Assembly: GCA_017656265.1 (NCBI GenBank)
Contig: JACDOD010000001.1
Coordinates: forward strand, 620,001 to 684,000
From: Bacillaceae bacterium
Lineage (GTDB): Bacteria; Bacillota; Bacilli; Bacillales; Alkalibacillaceae
Direction of reading: 5' to 3'
DNA length: 64,000 bases
The first letter of the stretch is position 1. Each line of letters begins with the position of its first letter. The notes under the pieces were generated by a model that was not told the origin of the DNA, ran no database searches, and worked only from the letters and a program-made list of their open reading frames with translations. A program made the position numbers and the translations under genes. Below, piece by piece: positions 43,585 to 52,914 of this stretch.

Positions 43585-44380
43585 TTAAAAGATATCTAAT
43601 CTCCTTTAAAATAGATGTGAACGTTAATGTGTCCGGGGCCTCTACATCTGGAAGATGCTCTTCTATAATCCGAATAATTTTACTTCCAATTATGACCCCA
43701 TCTGCGTACTGGTTTACACTCGCAATTTGGTCATGTGATGAAATCCCGAATCCGATGGCTACCGGAACGTTGCTATAGGTTTTTAATTGTTTAATAAACC
43801 CCTGTATTTCAGGTGAAAATGACTCTCGTTCTCCCGTAACTCCAAGAGAAGAAACACCGTATAAAAATCCAGTGGCTTCCCGTGCTATTTGTTTGATCCT
43901 TTTTTCTGAATTGGGAGCTGCCAGGGAAATCCATTCAATGTTGTACTGTTGACATTGTTCCTTTAATTCTCTGCTTTCTTCAAAAGGGAGATCAGGAATG
44001 AGGAGACCATCAATCCCATTTTTATGCAGGGTTCGAAGCAATGATTCTTCACCAAATTGATGGACTGGATTATAGTAGGTAAATAGTACCACTGGAATCG
44101 TAAGACCCCTTTCTCTCATGCGCGGAACAAGTTCAATGGCTTTTTTTAGGGTCATGCCCTGTTTAAGTGCTCTGGCTGCTGAACGCTGTATAACAGGACC
44201 ATCAGCTAATGGATCTGAATAGGGAATACCGAGTTCTAAAATATCCGCTCCTTCTTCCTGGAGGAGATAAGCAAATTCAACCGTAAAGGATGGAGAAGGA
44301 TCACCAGCCATGATAAAAGGAATAAACAAATTGGTTGTATTTTTTAATTTTCCATTAAAGGGCGCCTTGATTGTCATCAT
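43574..44380 (-). CDS. trpA: Tryptophan synthase alpha chain
   Basis: 268 residues, a TIM barrel. E-L-G-I-P-Y-S-D-P near residue 48 holds the catalytic Glu and Asp, and the second Asp lies in L-L-I-P-D-L-P. G-F-G-I-S near residue 212 is the phosphate loop. It splits indole-glycerol phosphate. The gene starts 26 bases inside trpB, so the two are translationally coupled. Confidence 0.96.
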   Translation of the reverse strand: MMTIKAPFNGKLKNTTNLFIPFIMAGDPSPSFTVEFAYLLQEEGADILELGIPYSDPLADGPVIQRSAARALKQGMTLKKAIELVPRMRERGLTIPVVLFTYYNPVHQFGEESLLRTLHKNGIDGLLIPDLPFEESRELKEQCQQYNIEWISLAAPNSEKRIKQIAREATGFLYGVSSLGVTGERESFSPEIQGFIKQLKTYSNVPVAIGFGISSHDQIASVNQYADGVIIGSKIIRIIEEHLPDVEAPDTLTFTSILKEIRYLLRGE

Positions 44381-45560
44381 CCCCCTCCAATACGTTCATA
44401 ATGGTGTGCATATCTTTATCTCCCCTGCCTGACAAATTTATGACAATGATTTGATCCATCGGCAAATGTTTGGCCTCCTTGATCGCCTGTGCGACTGCAT
44501 GAGCACTTTCAATAGCGGGTATGATGCCTTCTGTTTCCGACAGACATCTTAATGCTTCAACGGCTTCCAGATCCGTGACAGCTTCATAGCGAACTTTCCC
44601 AGAATCAAAAAGGAACGCATGCTCTGGCCCGATTCCTGGATAATCCAGACCGGCTGATATAGAGTAGGGTTCCAGGATCTGTCCGTGTTCATCCTGAAGT
44701 AAATATGTGTAAGATCCATGGATGACTCCCTTTGACCCTCTGGTTAAAGTCGCTGCATGCTCGGCAGTATTTAGTCCCAGTCCAGCTGCTTCTATCCCTA
44801 TTAATTCCACCGGATCTTCCAGAAAGGGATAAAACATTCCAATTGAATTGCTTCCCCCGCCAACACAGGCATAAATGCGGTCGGGCAGACGCCCTTCTTT
44901 AGCTATTATTTGCTGTTTCGTTTCTTCCCCAATCACCTTTTGAAAATTACGGACCATAGCTGGATATGGGTGGGGACCAACAACTGAACCAATTAAGTAA
45001 AAATGATCATCACAATGGCTGACCCAGTAGCGGATGGCTTCATTCGTTGCATCTTTGAGTGTTCCATTGCCGCTTTCAACAGTGATTACCTCCGCTCCTA
45101 ACAGCTTCATGCGAAAGACGTTTAATTCCTGTCGTTTGATATCTTCAATCCCCATAAACACTTTACAGCTCATGCCAAACCTGGCAGCAACAGTGGCCGT
45201 GGCAACTCCATGCTGTCCTGCCCCCGTCTCTGCGATCAGGTGCTGTTTTCCCATTCGTTTTGCGAGAAGCGCCTGACCAATGGCATTATTAATCTTGTGC
45301 GCCCCGGTATGATTTAAATCTTCTCTTTTAAGATAGATTTTTGGGCCTTCCACTTTACGGGTCAGATTTGCTGCGAGGGTAAGCGGAGTTTCCCGTCCGC
45401 TATATTCAGAGAGTAACTCTCTATATTCTTTTATAAACCTTTCATCTTCCATAGCTGTCTCCAGTGCTTCCTCTAATTCCTGAAGCGGGAACATTAGCGT
45501 TTCTGGAACATATTTCCCGCCAAACATCCCGAATCTCCCAAAATTATCTGGATATTTCAT
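44355..45560 (-). CDS. trpB: Tryptophan synthase beta chain
   Basis: 401 residues. The PLP lysine is in H-T-G-A-H-K-I-N-N (about residue 89), the phosphate cup is G-G-G-S-N-S-I-G-M, and the E-T-G-A-G-Q-H-G loop precedes. It joins indole and serine to tryptophan. It overlaps both trpF and trpA. Confidence 0.97.
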   Translation of the reverse strand: MKYPDNFGRFGMFGGKYVPETLMFPLQELEEALETAMEDERFIKEYRELLSEYSGRETPLTLAANLTRKVEGPKIYLKREDLNHTGAHKINNAIGQALLAKRMGKQHLIAETGAGQHGVATATVAARFGMSCKVFMGIEDIKRQELNVFRMKLLGAEVITVESGNGTLKDATNEAIRYWVSHCDDHFYLIGSVVGPHPYPAMVRNFQKVIGEETKQQIIAKEGRLPDRIYACVGGGSNSIGMFYPFLEDPVELIGIEAAGLGLNTAEHAATLTRGSKGVIHGSYTYLLQDEHGQILEPYSISAGLDYPGIGPEHAFLFDSGKVRYEAVTDLEAVEALRCLSETEGIIPAIESAHAVAQAIKEAKHLPMDQIIVINLSGRGDKDMHTIMNVLEGDDDNQGAL

Positions 45561-46197
45561 GGGTCATCACCTGTCTTAATAGTTTTTGAATTTTGGATTT
45601 ATCCTTTTGCTCATTTGTTTCGATGCCGCTGGAAACGTCAATACCCAATGGGTGTTTTTGAAGAAGTTCGCTGATATTTTCAGGGCGGACACCCCCCGCA
45701 ATTAAACAAGGTAAACCCTGGCGCATAGCTTCTTCGGTATAATCGGGAACGGCTTCCCAGTCAAACTTTATTCCAGTGCCTCCCCAGGCACCCTTTACTT
45801 TTGAATCAATTACATATCCATCCACCAGACTTTCAAATGCCCTCATGTATTTAAGACCCTCCTGCTGATGATGAATAGCTTTCCAGATAGGAATATTAAA
45901 GATTTCTTTCAGGTTTAGCACAAATGATGGCGTCTCTTTTCCATGAAGCTGTATGATATCCAGCGGGACCACTTCCAATATTTGTTCCAGTTCGGTTAAA
46001 TCCGGCTGAACAAACACCCCAACCAGCTTTTGTCCTGGGGAAAGAGGATGAAGGGACAGCCAGGTTTGCAGCTGTACAGGATTTACTTTTCGTTTGCTGT
46101 CAGCAAAAATAACGCCAACAAAATCTGCGGTTGTCTCACTAACTGTTTTCAAATCTTCCATTGACCGATTCCCACAAAGCTTTACATATAATGTCAA
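45544..46197 (-). CDS. trpF: Phosphoribosylanthranilate isomerase
   Basis: 217 residues. The general base Cys is in K-L-C-G-N-R (residues 6-11) and the general acid Asp is in Y-V-I-D-S-K-V (about residue 131). G-G-V-R-P-E-N near 170 and D-V-S-S-G-I-E near 190 bind phosphate. Third step of the tryptophan branch. It overlaps trpC by 4 bases. Confidence 0.96.
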   Translation of the reverse strand: MTLYVKLCGNRSMEDLKTVSETTADFVGVIFADSKRKVNPVQLQTWLSLHPLSPGQKLVGVFVQPDLTELEQILEVVPLDIIQLHGKETPSFVLNLKEIFNIPIWKAIHHQQEGLKYMRAFESLVDGYVIDSKVKGAWGGTGIKFDWEAVPDYTEEAMRQGLPCLIAGGVRPENISELLQKHPLGIDVSSGIETNEQKDKSKIQKLLRQVMTHEISR

Positions 46198-46955
46198 ATG
46201 ATACTCCCCCTCAATAATTCCTCTACTCCCTTTGAGATATCTGTGTTTTTCATCAGGGCTTCCCCTACCAGCACTCCCTTTGCTCCAGTCTTTTTTACAC
46301 GAAGAATGTCTTCATGGGAAACTATTCCACTTTCGCTAATAAAAACACTGCCTTCAGGAACGTAAGGTGATATTTTTTCCGTTTGCGTGAGATCAGTTTG
46401 AAATGTTTTTAGGTTTCGGTTATTGACACCGATGATCTCTGGAGTAAATATTGCCAGTATATTCTCCAGTGTGGATAAAGCATGAATTTCGACCAGCACT
46501 TCCAGCCCAAGCTCACGTGCATTCTGGTATAAATCATAAAGTCTGGAAGGCTCCAATGCTTCCCCGATCAGCAAAATGGCATCAGCGCCAATTCGTTTTG
46601 ATTCCAGCACCTGCTTTGAATCTATGATGAAATCTTTTCTCAGGACAGGAATACGGGTATGCTGTTTGATTTCTGATAAATATTTGTGGTGACCCTGAAA
46701 AAAGTACTGGTCAGTTAACACGGAAATAGCACTGGCACCAGCCTTTTCATAGTCTTTTGCAATAGCTACAGGGTCAAAATCATGTCTGATGACACCTTTG
46801 GATGGAGAGGCCTTTTTCACCTCAGCAATGAGACCAATATTATTTTTGGCAGAAATCAGTGATTGTTTTAATGAAAAATGTTGAAACTTGCAGGGGGCAG
46901 GCATTTGCAGCTGCTTTACTTCTTCTTTCTTAGCTTTAAGGATTTGACTTAACAT
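46194..46955 (-). CDS. trpC: Indole-3-glycerol-phosphate synthase
   Basis: 253 residues. E-V-K-K-A-S-P-S-K-G at about 45-54 holds the catalytic Glu and Lys; L-R-K-D-F-I and N-N-R-N-L follow, and S-E-S-G-I closes the phosphate site. It is a separate enzyme and not fused to TrpF as in enterobacteria. It overlaps trpD by 20 bases. Confidence 0.96.
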   Translation of the reverse strand: MLSQILKAKKEEVKQLQMPAPCKFQHFSLKQSLISAKNNIGLIAEVKKASPSKGVIRHDFDPVAIAKDYEKAGASAISVLTDQYFFQGHHKYLSEIKQHTRIPVLRKDFIIDSKQVLESKRIGADAILLIGEALEPSRLYDLYQNARELGLEVLVEIHALSTLENILAIFTPEIIGVNNRNLKTFQTDLTQTEKISPYVPEGSVFISESGIVSHEDILRVKKTGAKGVLVGEALMKNTDISKGVEELLRGSII

Positions 46956-47976
46956 GAACCTTCCCGCCCTTTTTGGTCAAAACCTGTTCAAAATAGTTTT
47001 GAACGGTCCCATCTGATAAAGCCTGACGAACCCTTCGAACCCCCTGTTGAATGGATGCCGTCTGCCCTGCCACATATAACCCGGCTGCTGCGTTTAAAAT
47101 GACAATGTTGGTTGCACTTTCACTGGCTGTTCCTTTAAAAATCGACTGAATTAAGGAAGCACTTTCTTCCGGGCTTTGAATCTGTATGTCTTTTAATTCA
47201 CCTTTTCTCATTCCAAATTGTTCTGGTGAAATCGAATAACTGTGAATTTCACCTTCTTTTAACTCCACGATATCTGTTTCTTCACTGATCGATATTTCAT
47301 CCAATCCATCTCTGCCGGAAACGATCAGAACGTGCCTGGATCCGGTTTCTTTCAGGACTCTGGCAATTTTAGTGGCAAAACTGAAGTCAAAAAGACCTAT
47401 TAACTGCCGCTTCGTCCCCGCAGGATTGGCCAGCGGTCCTAGCAAGTTGAAAATGGTCCGAAACCCAACCGCTTTCCTTGCAATCGCCGCATGCTTCATG
47501 GCTGAATGATAGAAGGGGGCAAACAGAAAAGTCAGCTTCTTTTCCTTTAAGGCCATTACTCCCTCTTCTTGAGTTTGCTCAACGGGGATGCCAAGCATCT
47601 CAAGAACATCAGCACTTCCGCTTGAGGATGAAACACTGCGGTTGCCATGTTTGGCTACCTTTATCCCCATGGAAGCCAGGACAATAGCTGCAGCTGTAGA
47701 TATATTAAACGTAGAAGTACCGTCCCCTCCCGTTCCACATGTATCAATAACAGAATCGGTTTCTGCAATATTCAAGGTTTTCATATATCTCCTCATTGTC
47801 TGCAGAAATCCGCTGATTTCCTCTGTTGTTTCTCCCCTAATTCGCATCATACTGATCAGGCTCGCAATTTGTTCCGAAGTCAGTTTACCTTCCATCATCA
47901 TTGTCATGACCTCTGAAGCCTCTTCTTTCGAGAGGGTCTCCCCTTTCACAACTCGACCTAAAATCATCTGAATCAT
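46936..47976 (-). CDS. trpD: Anthranilate phosphoribosyltransferase
   Basis: 346 residues. The PRPP loop is D-T-C-G-T-G-G-D-G near residue 78-86; K-H-G-N-R-S-V-S-S-S-S-G-S-A-D follows near 107. It adds the ribose phosphate to anthranilate. A GAGGAGGAG site lies before the ATG; trpE ends 15 bases upstream. Confidence 0.96.
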   Translation of the reverse strand: MIQMILGRVVKGETLSKEEASEVMTMMMEGKLTSEQIASLISMMRIRGETTEEISGFLQTMRRYMKTLNIAETDSVIDTCGTGGDGTSTFNISTAAAIVLASMGIKVAKHGNRSVSSSSGSADVLEMLGIPVEQTQEEGVMALKEKKLTFLFAPFYHSAMKHAAIARKAVGFRTIFNLLGPLANPAGTKRQLIGLFDFSFATKIARVLKETGSRHVLIVSGRDGLDEISISEETDIVELKEGEIHSYSISPEQFGMRKGELKDIQIQSPEESASLIQSIFKGTASESATNIVILNAAAGLYVAGQTASIQQGVRRVRQALSDGTVQNYFEQVLTKKGGKVHVKSNP

Positions 47977-47991
47977 CTAAGCTCTCCTCCT

Positions 47992-49491
47992 CTAAACTCT
48001 ATTTAACTGGCTCTTCTCAGCTATCGAGACAGCATAAAGCAAACTTCTAGCTTTATGAATCGTCTCCTGATATTCACTTTCCGGATCAGAATCGGCTACA
48101 ATACCTGCTCCAGCCTGAACACGGATTACCCGGTCCTGTATCATGGCCGTTCTGATAGCAATACAGGAATCCATATTTCCGTCAAAACTAAAATAAACAA
48201 TGGCACCCCCGTATATTCCACGAGCGGAGGGTTCTAATTCATCAATAATCTCCATAGCCCTGATTTTTGGAGCACCGGTCAATGTTCCCGCCGGAAAAGC
48301 TGACATGAACGCATCAATGGAATGAAGATCAGGACGCAAGGTGCCCTGAACAACACTGACCATATGCATGACATGGGAAAAGTACTTGACCTGAAGCTGT
48401 TCTGGGACAGTGACACTTCCATACTTTGCCACCCTGCCCACATCATTTCTTGCGAGATCTACCAGCATAACATGTTCAGCACGTTCCTTCCCATCTCTCA
48501 GCAATTGCCTGGCAATCTCTTGATCTATAGCCGTTGTTGCCCCTCTTTTTCTGGTACCTGCTATGGGGTGCATTTCAACTATTTGATTTTTTACCTGAAC
48601 AAACCGTTCTGGAGAGCTGCCTATGATCTCCATATTTTGATACTTTAAATAAAATAAATAGGGAGATGGATTAATCTGGCGCAATACTCTATACAGTTCA
48701 AATCCGCTCGCTGAAAATTCTTTTTCAAAGCGTTGGCTTAACACCGTCTGGAATATGTCTCCTGCTCGGATGTACCTTTTTACCTGCTCTACCTGTTCCA
48801 GAAATTGATGTTTCTCATAGTTTGAATGAATAAGCTCTATTTCCGGGCTTTTATCCACATACTGAAGCATTAAATCCTGCATACTTTTTCTTGTTTGGAT
48901 GATGCGCTTGATTTCACGCACCTTTTCTTCAGCCTTAACATAAGCGTTTTTTAAGTCTCCGTCATATGACGGTTTATTCTTTCGCACAAAGTGTATGATT
49001 GTGACAGACTGCTCAACATGATCAAAAGCAACAATGGTTTCACAAAACAAAAAGTGATAGCGGGGATGACGTTTGCTATGATTTCTCAGCGATATAGTTT
49101 CAAAATCCGAAACAGCTTCATAGCTGACATAGCCTACCCCTCCTCCAGAAAAGGGAATGGACAAATCCGGGATCTTGACCTGGAGTAATTCTGTAACTTT
49201 GTGAAAAGCTTCCTTAAAAGTTTCGGCTTCACCAACCGTTCCAAAGGTTAGATCCTTCAGCAGAAATCGATTGGCCTCTTCAACTATTTCAAAAAACGGA
49301 TTCAAACCAATAAAGGAAAACCGGATAGACGGGTCTCCAAAAGCTTTGCTTTCAAGCAGAAACACCGCATCATCTTTCAAACTGGAAAACATTTGAATGG
49401 GAGTTAACGTGTCACTGTAAAAAACATCCGTGACTGGAATGGTCCTGTAATGATCCCCATCACAGGAAAAGTCTTTAAACGAAGGATTCAA
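47992..49491 (-). CDS. trpE: Anthranilate synthase component I
   Basis: 499 residues from a TTG start. The chorismate-binding domain has P-S-P-Y-L-F-Y-L-K, S-S-P-E-R-F, I-A-G-T-R-K-R-G and M-L-V-D-L-A-R-N-D. The tryptophan feedback site L-L-E-S-K is near residue 51. The TTG at 49491 is chosen because GGAGAGGTGAGA stands directly before it and the N-terminus then aligns with TrpE of B. subtilis; an in-frame ATG at 49545 has no ribosome site. First gene of trpEDCFBA-trpG. Confidence 0.95.
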   Translation of the reverse strand: MNPSFKDFSCDGDHYRTIPVTDVFYSDTLTPIQMFSSLKDDAVFLLESKAFGDPSIRFSFIGLNPFFEIVEEANRFLLKDLTFGTVGEAETFKEAFHKVTELLQVKIPDLSIPFSGGGVGYVSYEAVSDFETISLRNHSKRHPRYHFLFCETIVAFDHVEQSVTIIHFVRKNKPSYDGDLKNAYVKAEEKVREIKRIIQTRKSMQDLMLQYVDKSPEIELIHSNYEKHQFLEQVEQVKRYIRAGDIFQTVLSQRFEKEFSASGFELYRVLRQINPSPYLFYLKYQNMEIIGSSPERFVQVKNQIVEMHPIAGTRKRGATTAIDQEIARQLLRDGKERAEHVMLVDLARNDVGRVAKYGSVTVPEQLQVKYFSHVMHMVSVVQGTLRPDLHSIDAFMSAFPAGTLTGAPKIRAMEIIDELEPSARGIYGGAIVYFSFDGNMDSCIAIRTAMIQDRVIRVQAGAGIVADSDPESEYQETIHKARSLLYAVSIAEKSQLNRV

Positions 49492-49502
49492 TTGTCTCAC
49501 CT

Positions 49503-49520
49503 CTCCATAAGGATATGGAG
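49503..49520 (-). promoter_or_regulatory. Hairpin masking the trpE ribosome-binding site
   Basis: CTCCATA pairs perfectly with TATGGAG (7 bp, 4-base loop). The right arm contains the GGAG of the trpE ribosome site. It would lower trpE translation unless an upstream structure competes, as in the TRAP-controlled B. subtilis leader. Confidence 0.65.
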
Positions 49521-49559
49521 AATGAGGCAGTTGAGGCATATACATGAGGGTATAAACAC

Positions 49560-49631
49560 CTATTCTCTGCTCATCTCATTCTACTGGTCCTCAACTCACC
49601 TGACATTCTCAGCTCAACTCTGCTCTAACTC
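49560..49631 (-). promoter_or_regulatory. TRAP-binding site in the trp leader
   Basis: Twelve G/UAG triplets lie in 72 bases of the leader RNA; ten are GAG and two are UAG. The gaps are 3, 2, 2, 2, 10, 2, 6, 3, 2, 2 and 2 bases. Near-constant 2-3-base spacing is the hallmark of RNA bound by the 11-subunit TRAP ring. No hairpin with a T-run lies between this site and trpE, so control may act mostly on translation. Confidence 0.88.
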
Positions 49632-49650
49632 AATAAAATAAGTTGAAATA

Positions 49651-49679
49651 AGTGTATGATAATTTTAAATGAATTGCAA
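49651..49679 (-). promoter_or_regulatory. Promoter of the trp operon
   Basis: In the minus direction TTGCAA (49679-49674), a 17-base spacer, then TACACT (49656-49651). Start of transcription would be about 10-15 bases before the first G/UAG triplet, which fits a short TRAP leader. Confidence 0.6.
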
Positions 49680-49750
49680 ATATTTTTATAATTTTTTTAA
49701 GATCTCCACTCACTCGTGGATAAAACATTTTCCGCCATCCTATAACGATT

Positions 49751-50104
49751 TCACCCTTCACTTTCATTCATATATCGAAACAGTGTCCTTACATAGTCAG
49801 AACACTCCTTATCCAGAGTGAATCCCTTTTGTTCTAGCTTTTCTAAAATCATCCGATCCAGGTCAAATAATCCCTTTTTCTGCTGTTTTTTAATGTTAGG
49901 CCATGACGTTTCAAAAGAATATCGCTGATCCCCTTCATAACAGCTGAATTCTACAGTTCCATTTTGATGGGTCACCACATCGATGCGGACTAAACGCCCC
50001 TGATCTTTCAGCTCTCTGCGGATGCAATTGATCACATATCTTGTAAACATTTTTGAATCCAAGTTTTTAGCCATATAGGCTCTGGATATTCTCGATGCAT
50101 TCAT
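49751..50104 (-). CDS. Hypothetical soluble protein
   Basis: 117 residues, basic start (R-I-S-R-A-Y-M-A-K-N), then a mixed alpha/beta layout with V-E-F-S-C-Y-E-G-D-Q-R-Y-S-F in the middle and a helical C-terminus. No recognised family. AAAGGAGGG lies before the ATG. It is upstream of the trp promoter on the same strand, with a gap of about 70 bases. Confidence 0.6.
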   Translation of the reverse strand: MNASRISRAYMAKNLDSKMFTRYVINCIRRELKDQGRLVRIDVVTHQNGTVEFSCYEGDQRYSFETSWPNIKKQQKKGLFDLDRMILEKLEQKGFTLDKECSDYVRTLFRYMNESEG

Positions 50105-50134
50105 CTTGCATCCCTCCTTTAAATCGCAAAAAAA

Positions 50135-50165
50135 TCCTTTTCCGCTGCGTTCAGCAAAAAAAGGA
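50135..50165 (-). terminator. Hairpin with T-run in the leader of the 117-residue gene
   Basis: In the minus direction TCCTTTT...GCTG pairs with CAGC...AAAAGGA (interrupted stem), followed by TTTTTTT. It lies 30 bases before the start codon of the gene at 50104, so it could be an attenuator or the terminator of the upstream gene. Confidence 0.6.
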
Positions 50166-50373
50166 CTGACCTACTTTTAAATCATGATGAAAATAGCTCA
50201 CCTATTCTACAGAAGTGTTCTGGAAAACAAATGAATTTTATGTATTATCTTACCAAAATACACTTGAAATGCATATCAAATCAGTTAAAAAATTTTAAAG
50301 TCTGTAAATGGTTCCCATTCTGAGTTCTCAGAGTTTTAGTTCTAATCCTCGAAAATGCTGGATAAATCCCGGG

Positions 50374-51030
50374 TTAATCATATTTATCATTATAGTTTGC
50401 AATCCATTCCATATCGATCGGTCCATTAGTTACTGAAAAATAGTCACTGTTCCTGCCTCCATAAAGTATCAAACGGTTTTCATAGACAGAGACCCTGATG
50501 ATGTCCCCTTTTGTATAGATGGTAAACCAAAAACCGGTTTCTTTAGAAACATCACGATCCCACTCGCTGTCTCTCATTTTTTTTACGTGATATTGGCTTA
50601 AGAAATTATACAGTTCCAACACAGCCTCATGGTTGTTATTTTTCCAAAATGGGGAACTCCCTTCTAAATGGAATTCCATCGACTTTACATGGGATGGGTC
50701 ATAACCTAAGACATTACTTAAGTTTTTCTCTCTATATTCGTTATAAATAGTCATAGAAACTAATGCAATGGGGAGTACGATCATACCAACTAGAAAGAAT
50801 TTAAATATACTTTTTTTGTAAATATTTTTATCTATTGTGAACTTCATAAGCAAATCTGCCAGATACGCAGCAAATGGGATGATGGCTACAAACAAAATCA
50901 ACCCTATGATAATAGTAATATAAGAACTCCATAGATATAATTTTTCACCCAATAAATATCCTATGTATGAAATGAAAAATAATATGACGTTGAAAAATAT
51001 CCAATAATATCCACTTCTGGTGTAATACAT
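50374..51030 (-). CDS. Hypothetical membrane protein
   Basis: 218 residues: three hydrophobic segments in the first 100 residues (about 9-30, 35-60, 75-95), then a soluble domain with many Trp and Tyr and the ends W-F-T-I-Y-T-K-G-D and L-I-L-Y-G-G. No family recognised. The start is supported by a GAGGTG site. Confidence 0.6.
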   Translation of the reverse strand: MYYTRSGYYWIFFNVILFFISYIGYLLGEKLYLWSSYITIIIGLILFVAIIPFAAYLADLLMKFTIDKNIYKKSIFKFFLVGMIVLPIALVSMTIYNEYREKNLSNVLGYDPSHVKSMEFHLEGSSPFWKNNNHEAVLELYNFLSQYHVKKMRDSEWDRDVSKETGFWFTIYTKGDIIRVSVYENRLILYGGRNSDYFSVTNGPIDMEWIANYNDKYD

Positions 51031-51085
51031 TGAATCACCTCTTAAAATTCCCCTTAATAAAACTCAGAAAAGGTTAATAAAAATT

Positions 51086-51127
51086 AAAAGGGATACAAAG
51101 ACACAAATTGTAAATGCATCCCTTTTT
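51086..51127. terminator. Inverted repeat with T-run
   Basis: AAAAGGGAT / ATCCCTTTT (9 bp, 23-base loop). It is terminator-like on both strands in the gap before the 218-residue gene; no gene is seen between 51130 and 51312. Confidence 0.55.
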
Positions 51128-51312
51128 AGGTTATTCAGATTATCTTACAAAAGACTCATACTCGGATATTCACCCGACGTTTATCAGATTTGAAAGCTAT
51201 AATCCAAATCAGCAAAAGTGTCGCCGTTTATTTCTGCAGTTTTTACTACATTGAAGGTTAACTCCATTGAACAAATATCTATGAAACGCACAGAAAAGGT
51301 AACGGTTAAGGC

Positions 51313-51525
51313 TTACTTTACTTTTTTAATCAGCCGGTCAAATTCTTCTTCTGATATTTCTCCCTTAGCCAGACGAATTTTCAGCAATTCTTCTGCTGTC
51401 TGATCTTTCGGGTTTTTGTTTCCCCTAAGTATAAATGCAATTACGAACGCTCCGACCAGAAACAAAAGTAAGGTTGCCAGCGCAAGAATCATCCATCCCC
51501 AGCCCATCATTCCATAATCATACAT
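51313..51525 (-). CDS. SHOCT-domain membrane protein
   Basis: About 70 residues: M-Y-D-Y-G-M-M-G-W-G-W at the start, one membrane helix, then a SHOCT domain (A-E-E-L-L-K-I-R-L-A-K-G-E-I-S-E-E-E-F-D). SHOCT motifs are short helical C-terminal pieces found on many membrane proteins and probably mediate oligomerisation. The ATG at 51525 is chosen with a G-rich site upstream; a start nine codons earlier is possible. Confidence 0.78.
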   Translation of the reverse strand: MYDYGMMGWGWMILALATLLLFLVGAFVIAFILRGNKNPKDQTAEELLKIRLAKGEISEEEFDRLIKKVK

Positions 51526-51699
51526 CAAAAGAACCCACCCCCTTCCTTTCATCTTTACCCTAGAATATTTAAGATTAATCCTGAAATAAAAAGATACTCA
51601 TGTTTAAAACTTCATGGATATCTTATGTGAAAAGCTTCTTTTGCTTTCTTGATATGCCCAATCTGGAACCTGGGAATGTCCAATTGCTTTAGTAAATAC

Positions 51700-52719
51700 T
51701 TAATACAGCCACTGGGCAATGGAATAGTAAAGCGGTATTCCAACAATCAGATTAAACGGAAACGTAACTCCCAACGAGAGTCCTAGATAAATGGAGGGAT
51801 TCGCTTCCGGAACAGATGTTCTCAGGGCAGCTGGAGCAGCGATATAGGATGCGCTGCCTGCGAGTACCCCCATTAAGGCAGATCCTCCCATTGACAAATC
51901 GGCAGCCAATCCGATGACTACTCCAAGAGTCCCGCAAATAATCGGCATGCAAATCCCAAAGGCCAGAATCTTGACACCATAAGCCTTAACTTCAGGAAAA
52001 CGTTCCCCGGCAATTAATCCCATGTTTAAAAGAAAGAGAATTAGCACGCCTTGATAAAGGTCAATAAACAGGGGCTTAACCGCAGGCACGGCCATTTCCC
52101 CGGATATCCAGCCAACTAATAAACTGCCCAGAAGAAGCAGCACGCTTTTTCCAAATAAACTTTCTTTTATGACTTCCCTGTCAATAATTCCATTCCATGG
52201 TGCAAAACTGCCGGCAATGATACCCGTTTTACGGGAATGCAGCATTGTGCCGTTGTGATTTTTTTCTAGTATTTTTAAAAGTAACAATGAAACAAATATA
52301 GCAGGACTTTCTAATAAAACAACCAGTACATTCATATAGCTTTCGAAACTGGTTCCATTATCCTCCAAAAAGGCAATAGCCGCTCCATATGTCACTATGC
52401 TGACAGATCCATAGGTTGCAGCTAAACCGATAGCATTTCTCAAATCCATTTTCATAAACCGGAGAATGATTAAAGTAAGGACAGGAATAAATGCCCCTAA
52501 AAATAGAGTCCCAAGTATTGGCTTAAACACAGAACCTAACGTATAATGGGAAAGTTCAATTCCTCCTTTAATCCCAATGGCAATCAGCAGATACATGCTC
52601 AATGCCTCACTTAGCGATGCAGGAAATTTCAAGTCAGATTTAACAGTGGCTGCTAGAATTCCTAGTGCAAAAAACAATACAGCAGGCGACAGCAGGTTTT
52701 GAAAAATCGTGTGGTCCAT
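51700..52719 (-). CDS. sbtA: SbtA-family sodium-dependent bicarbonate transporter
   Basis: 339 residues with about ten membrane helices. It has the SbtA landmarks: Y-L-L-I-A-I-G-I-K-G-G near residue 45, A-T-Y-G-S-V-S-I-V-T-Y near residue 110, and L-A-G-S-A-S-Y-I-A-A-P-A-A-L-R near 288. SbtA takes up bicarbonate with Na+. Three successive ATGs follow AGGAG; the third gives the best spacing. The MpsC/DUF2294 gene upstream on the same strand supports a bicarbonate role. Confidence 0.88.
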   Translation of the reverse strand: MDHTIFQNLLSPAVLFFALGILAATVKSDLKFPASLSEALSMYLLIAIGIKGGIELSHYTLGSVFKPILGTLFLGAFIPVLTLIILRFMKMDLRNAIGLAATYGSVSIVTYGAAIAFLEDNGTSFESYMNVLVVLLESPAIFVSLLLLKILEKNHNGTMLHSRKTGIIAGSFAPWNGIIDREVIKESLFGKSVLLLLGSLLVGWISGEMAVPAVKPLFIDLYQGVLILFLLNMGLIAGERFPEVKAYGVKILAFGICMPIICGTLGVVIGLAADLSMGGSALMGVLAGSASYIAAPAALRTSVPEANPSIYLGLSLGVTFPFNLIVGIPLYYSIAQWLY

Positions 52720-52795
52720 CATCATCTCTCCTCTCAAGTTGTTGTACTTTTAAAAAAATTTTTTCAGGAAAAACGAAAAGTTTTTTTCCATATAA

Positions 52796-52878
52796 AAAAC
52801 CGGCAATTTCCATGTAATGGAGACTCCATGATCCGCATACCGGATCATCTTCTCCTGTTACATGTCCATTGCCGGTTT
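52796..52878 (-). promoter_or_regulatory. Nested long hairpin between the MpsC-like gene and sbtA
   Basis: Four paired blocks nest in 83 bases: AAACCGGCAAT/ATTGCCGGTTT (11 bp), CATGTAA/TTACATG (7), GGAGA/TCTCC (5) and ATGATCCG/CGGATCAT (8), with only small internal loops and a 5-base end loop. In the minus direction it is followed by TTTT and the sbtA leader. It could terminate, partly block or protect the message. Confidence 0.85.
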
Positions 52879-52914
52879 ATCTTTAACTTACCTGAATGAA
52901 GGTATTTTAAAGAT

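Noticed and set aside
49492-49545. ATG at 49545 as start of trpE
   Set aside because: It has no ribosome site and adds residues absent from TrpE relatives; the TTG at 49491 has a perfect site and aligns with known TrpE.
49503-49560. Classical trp attenuator terminator
   Set aside because: I searched the leader for a hairpin with a T-run and found only the ribosome-site hairpin.
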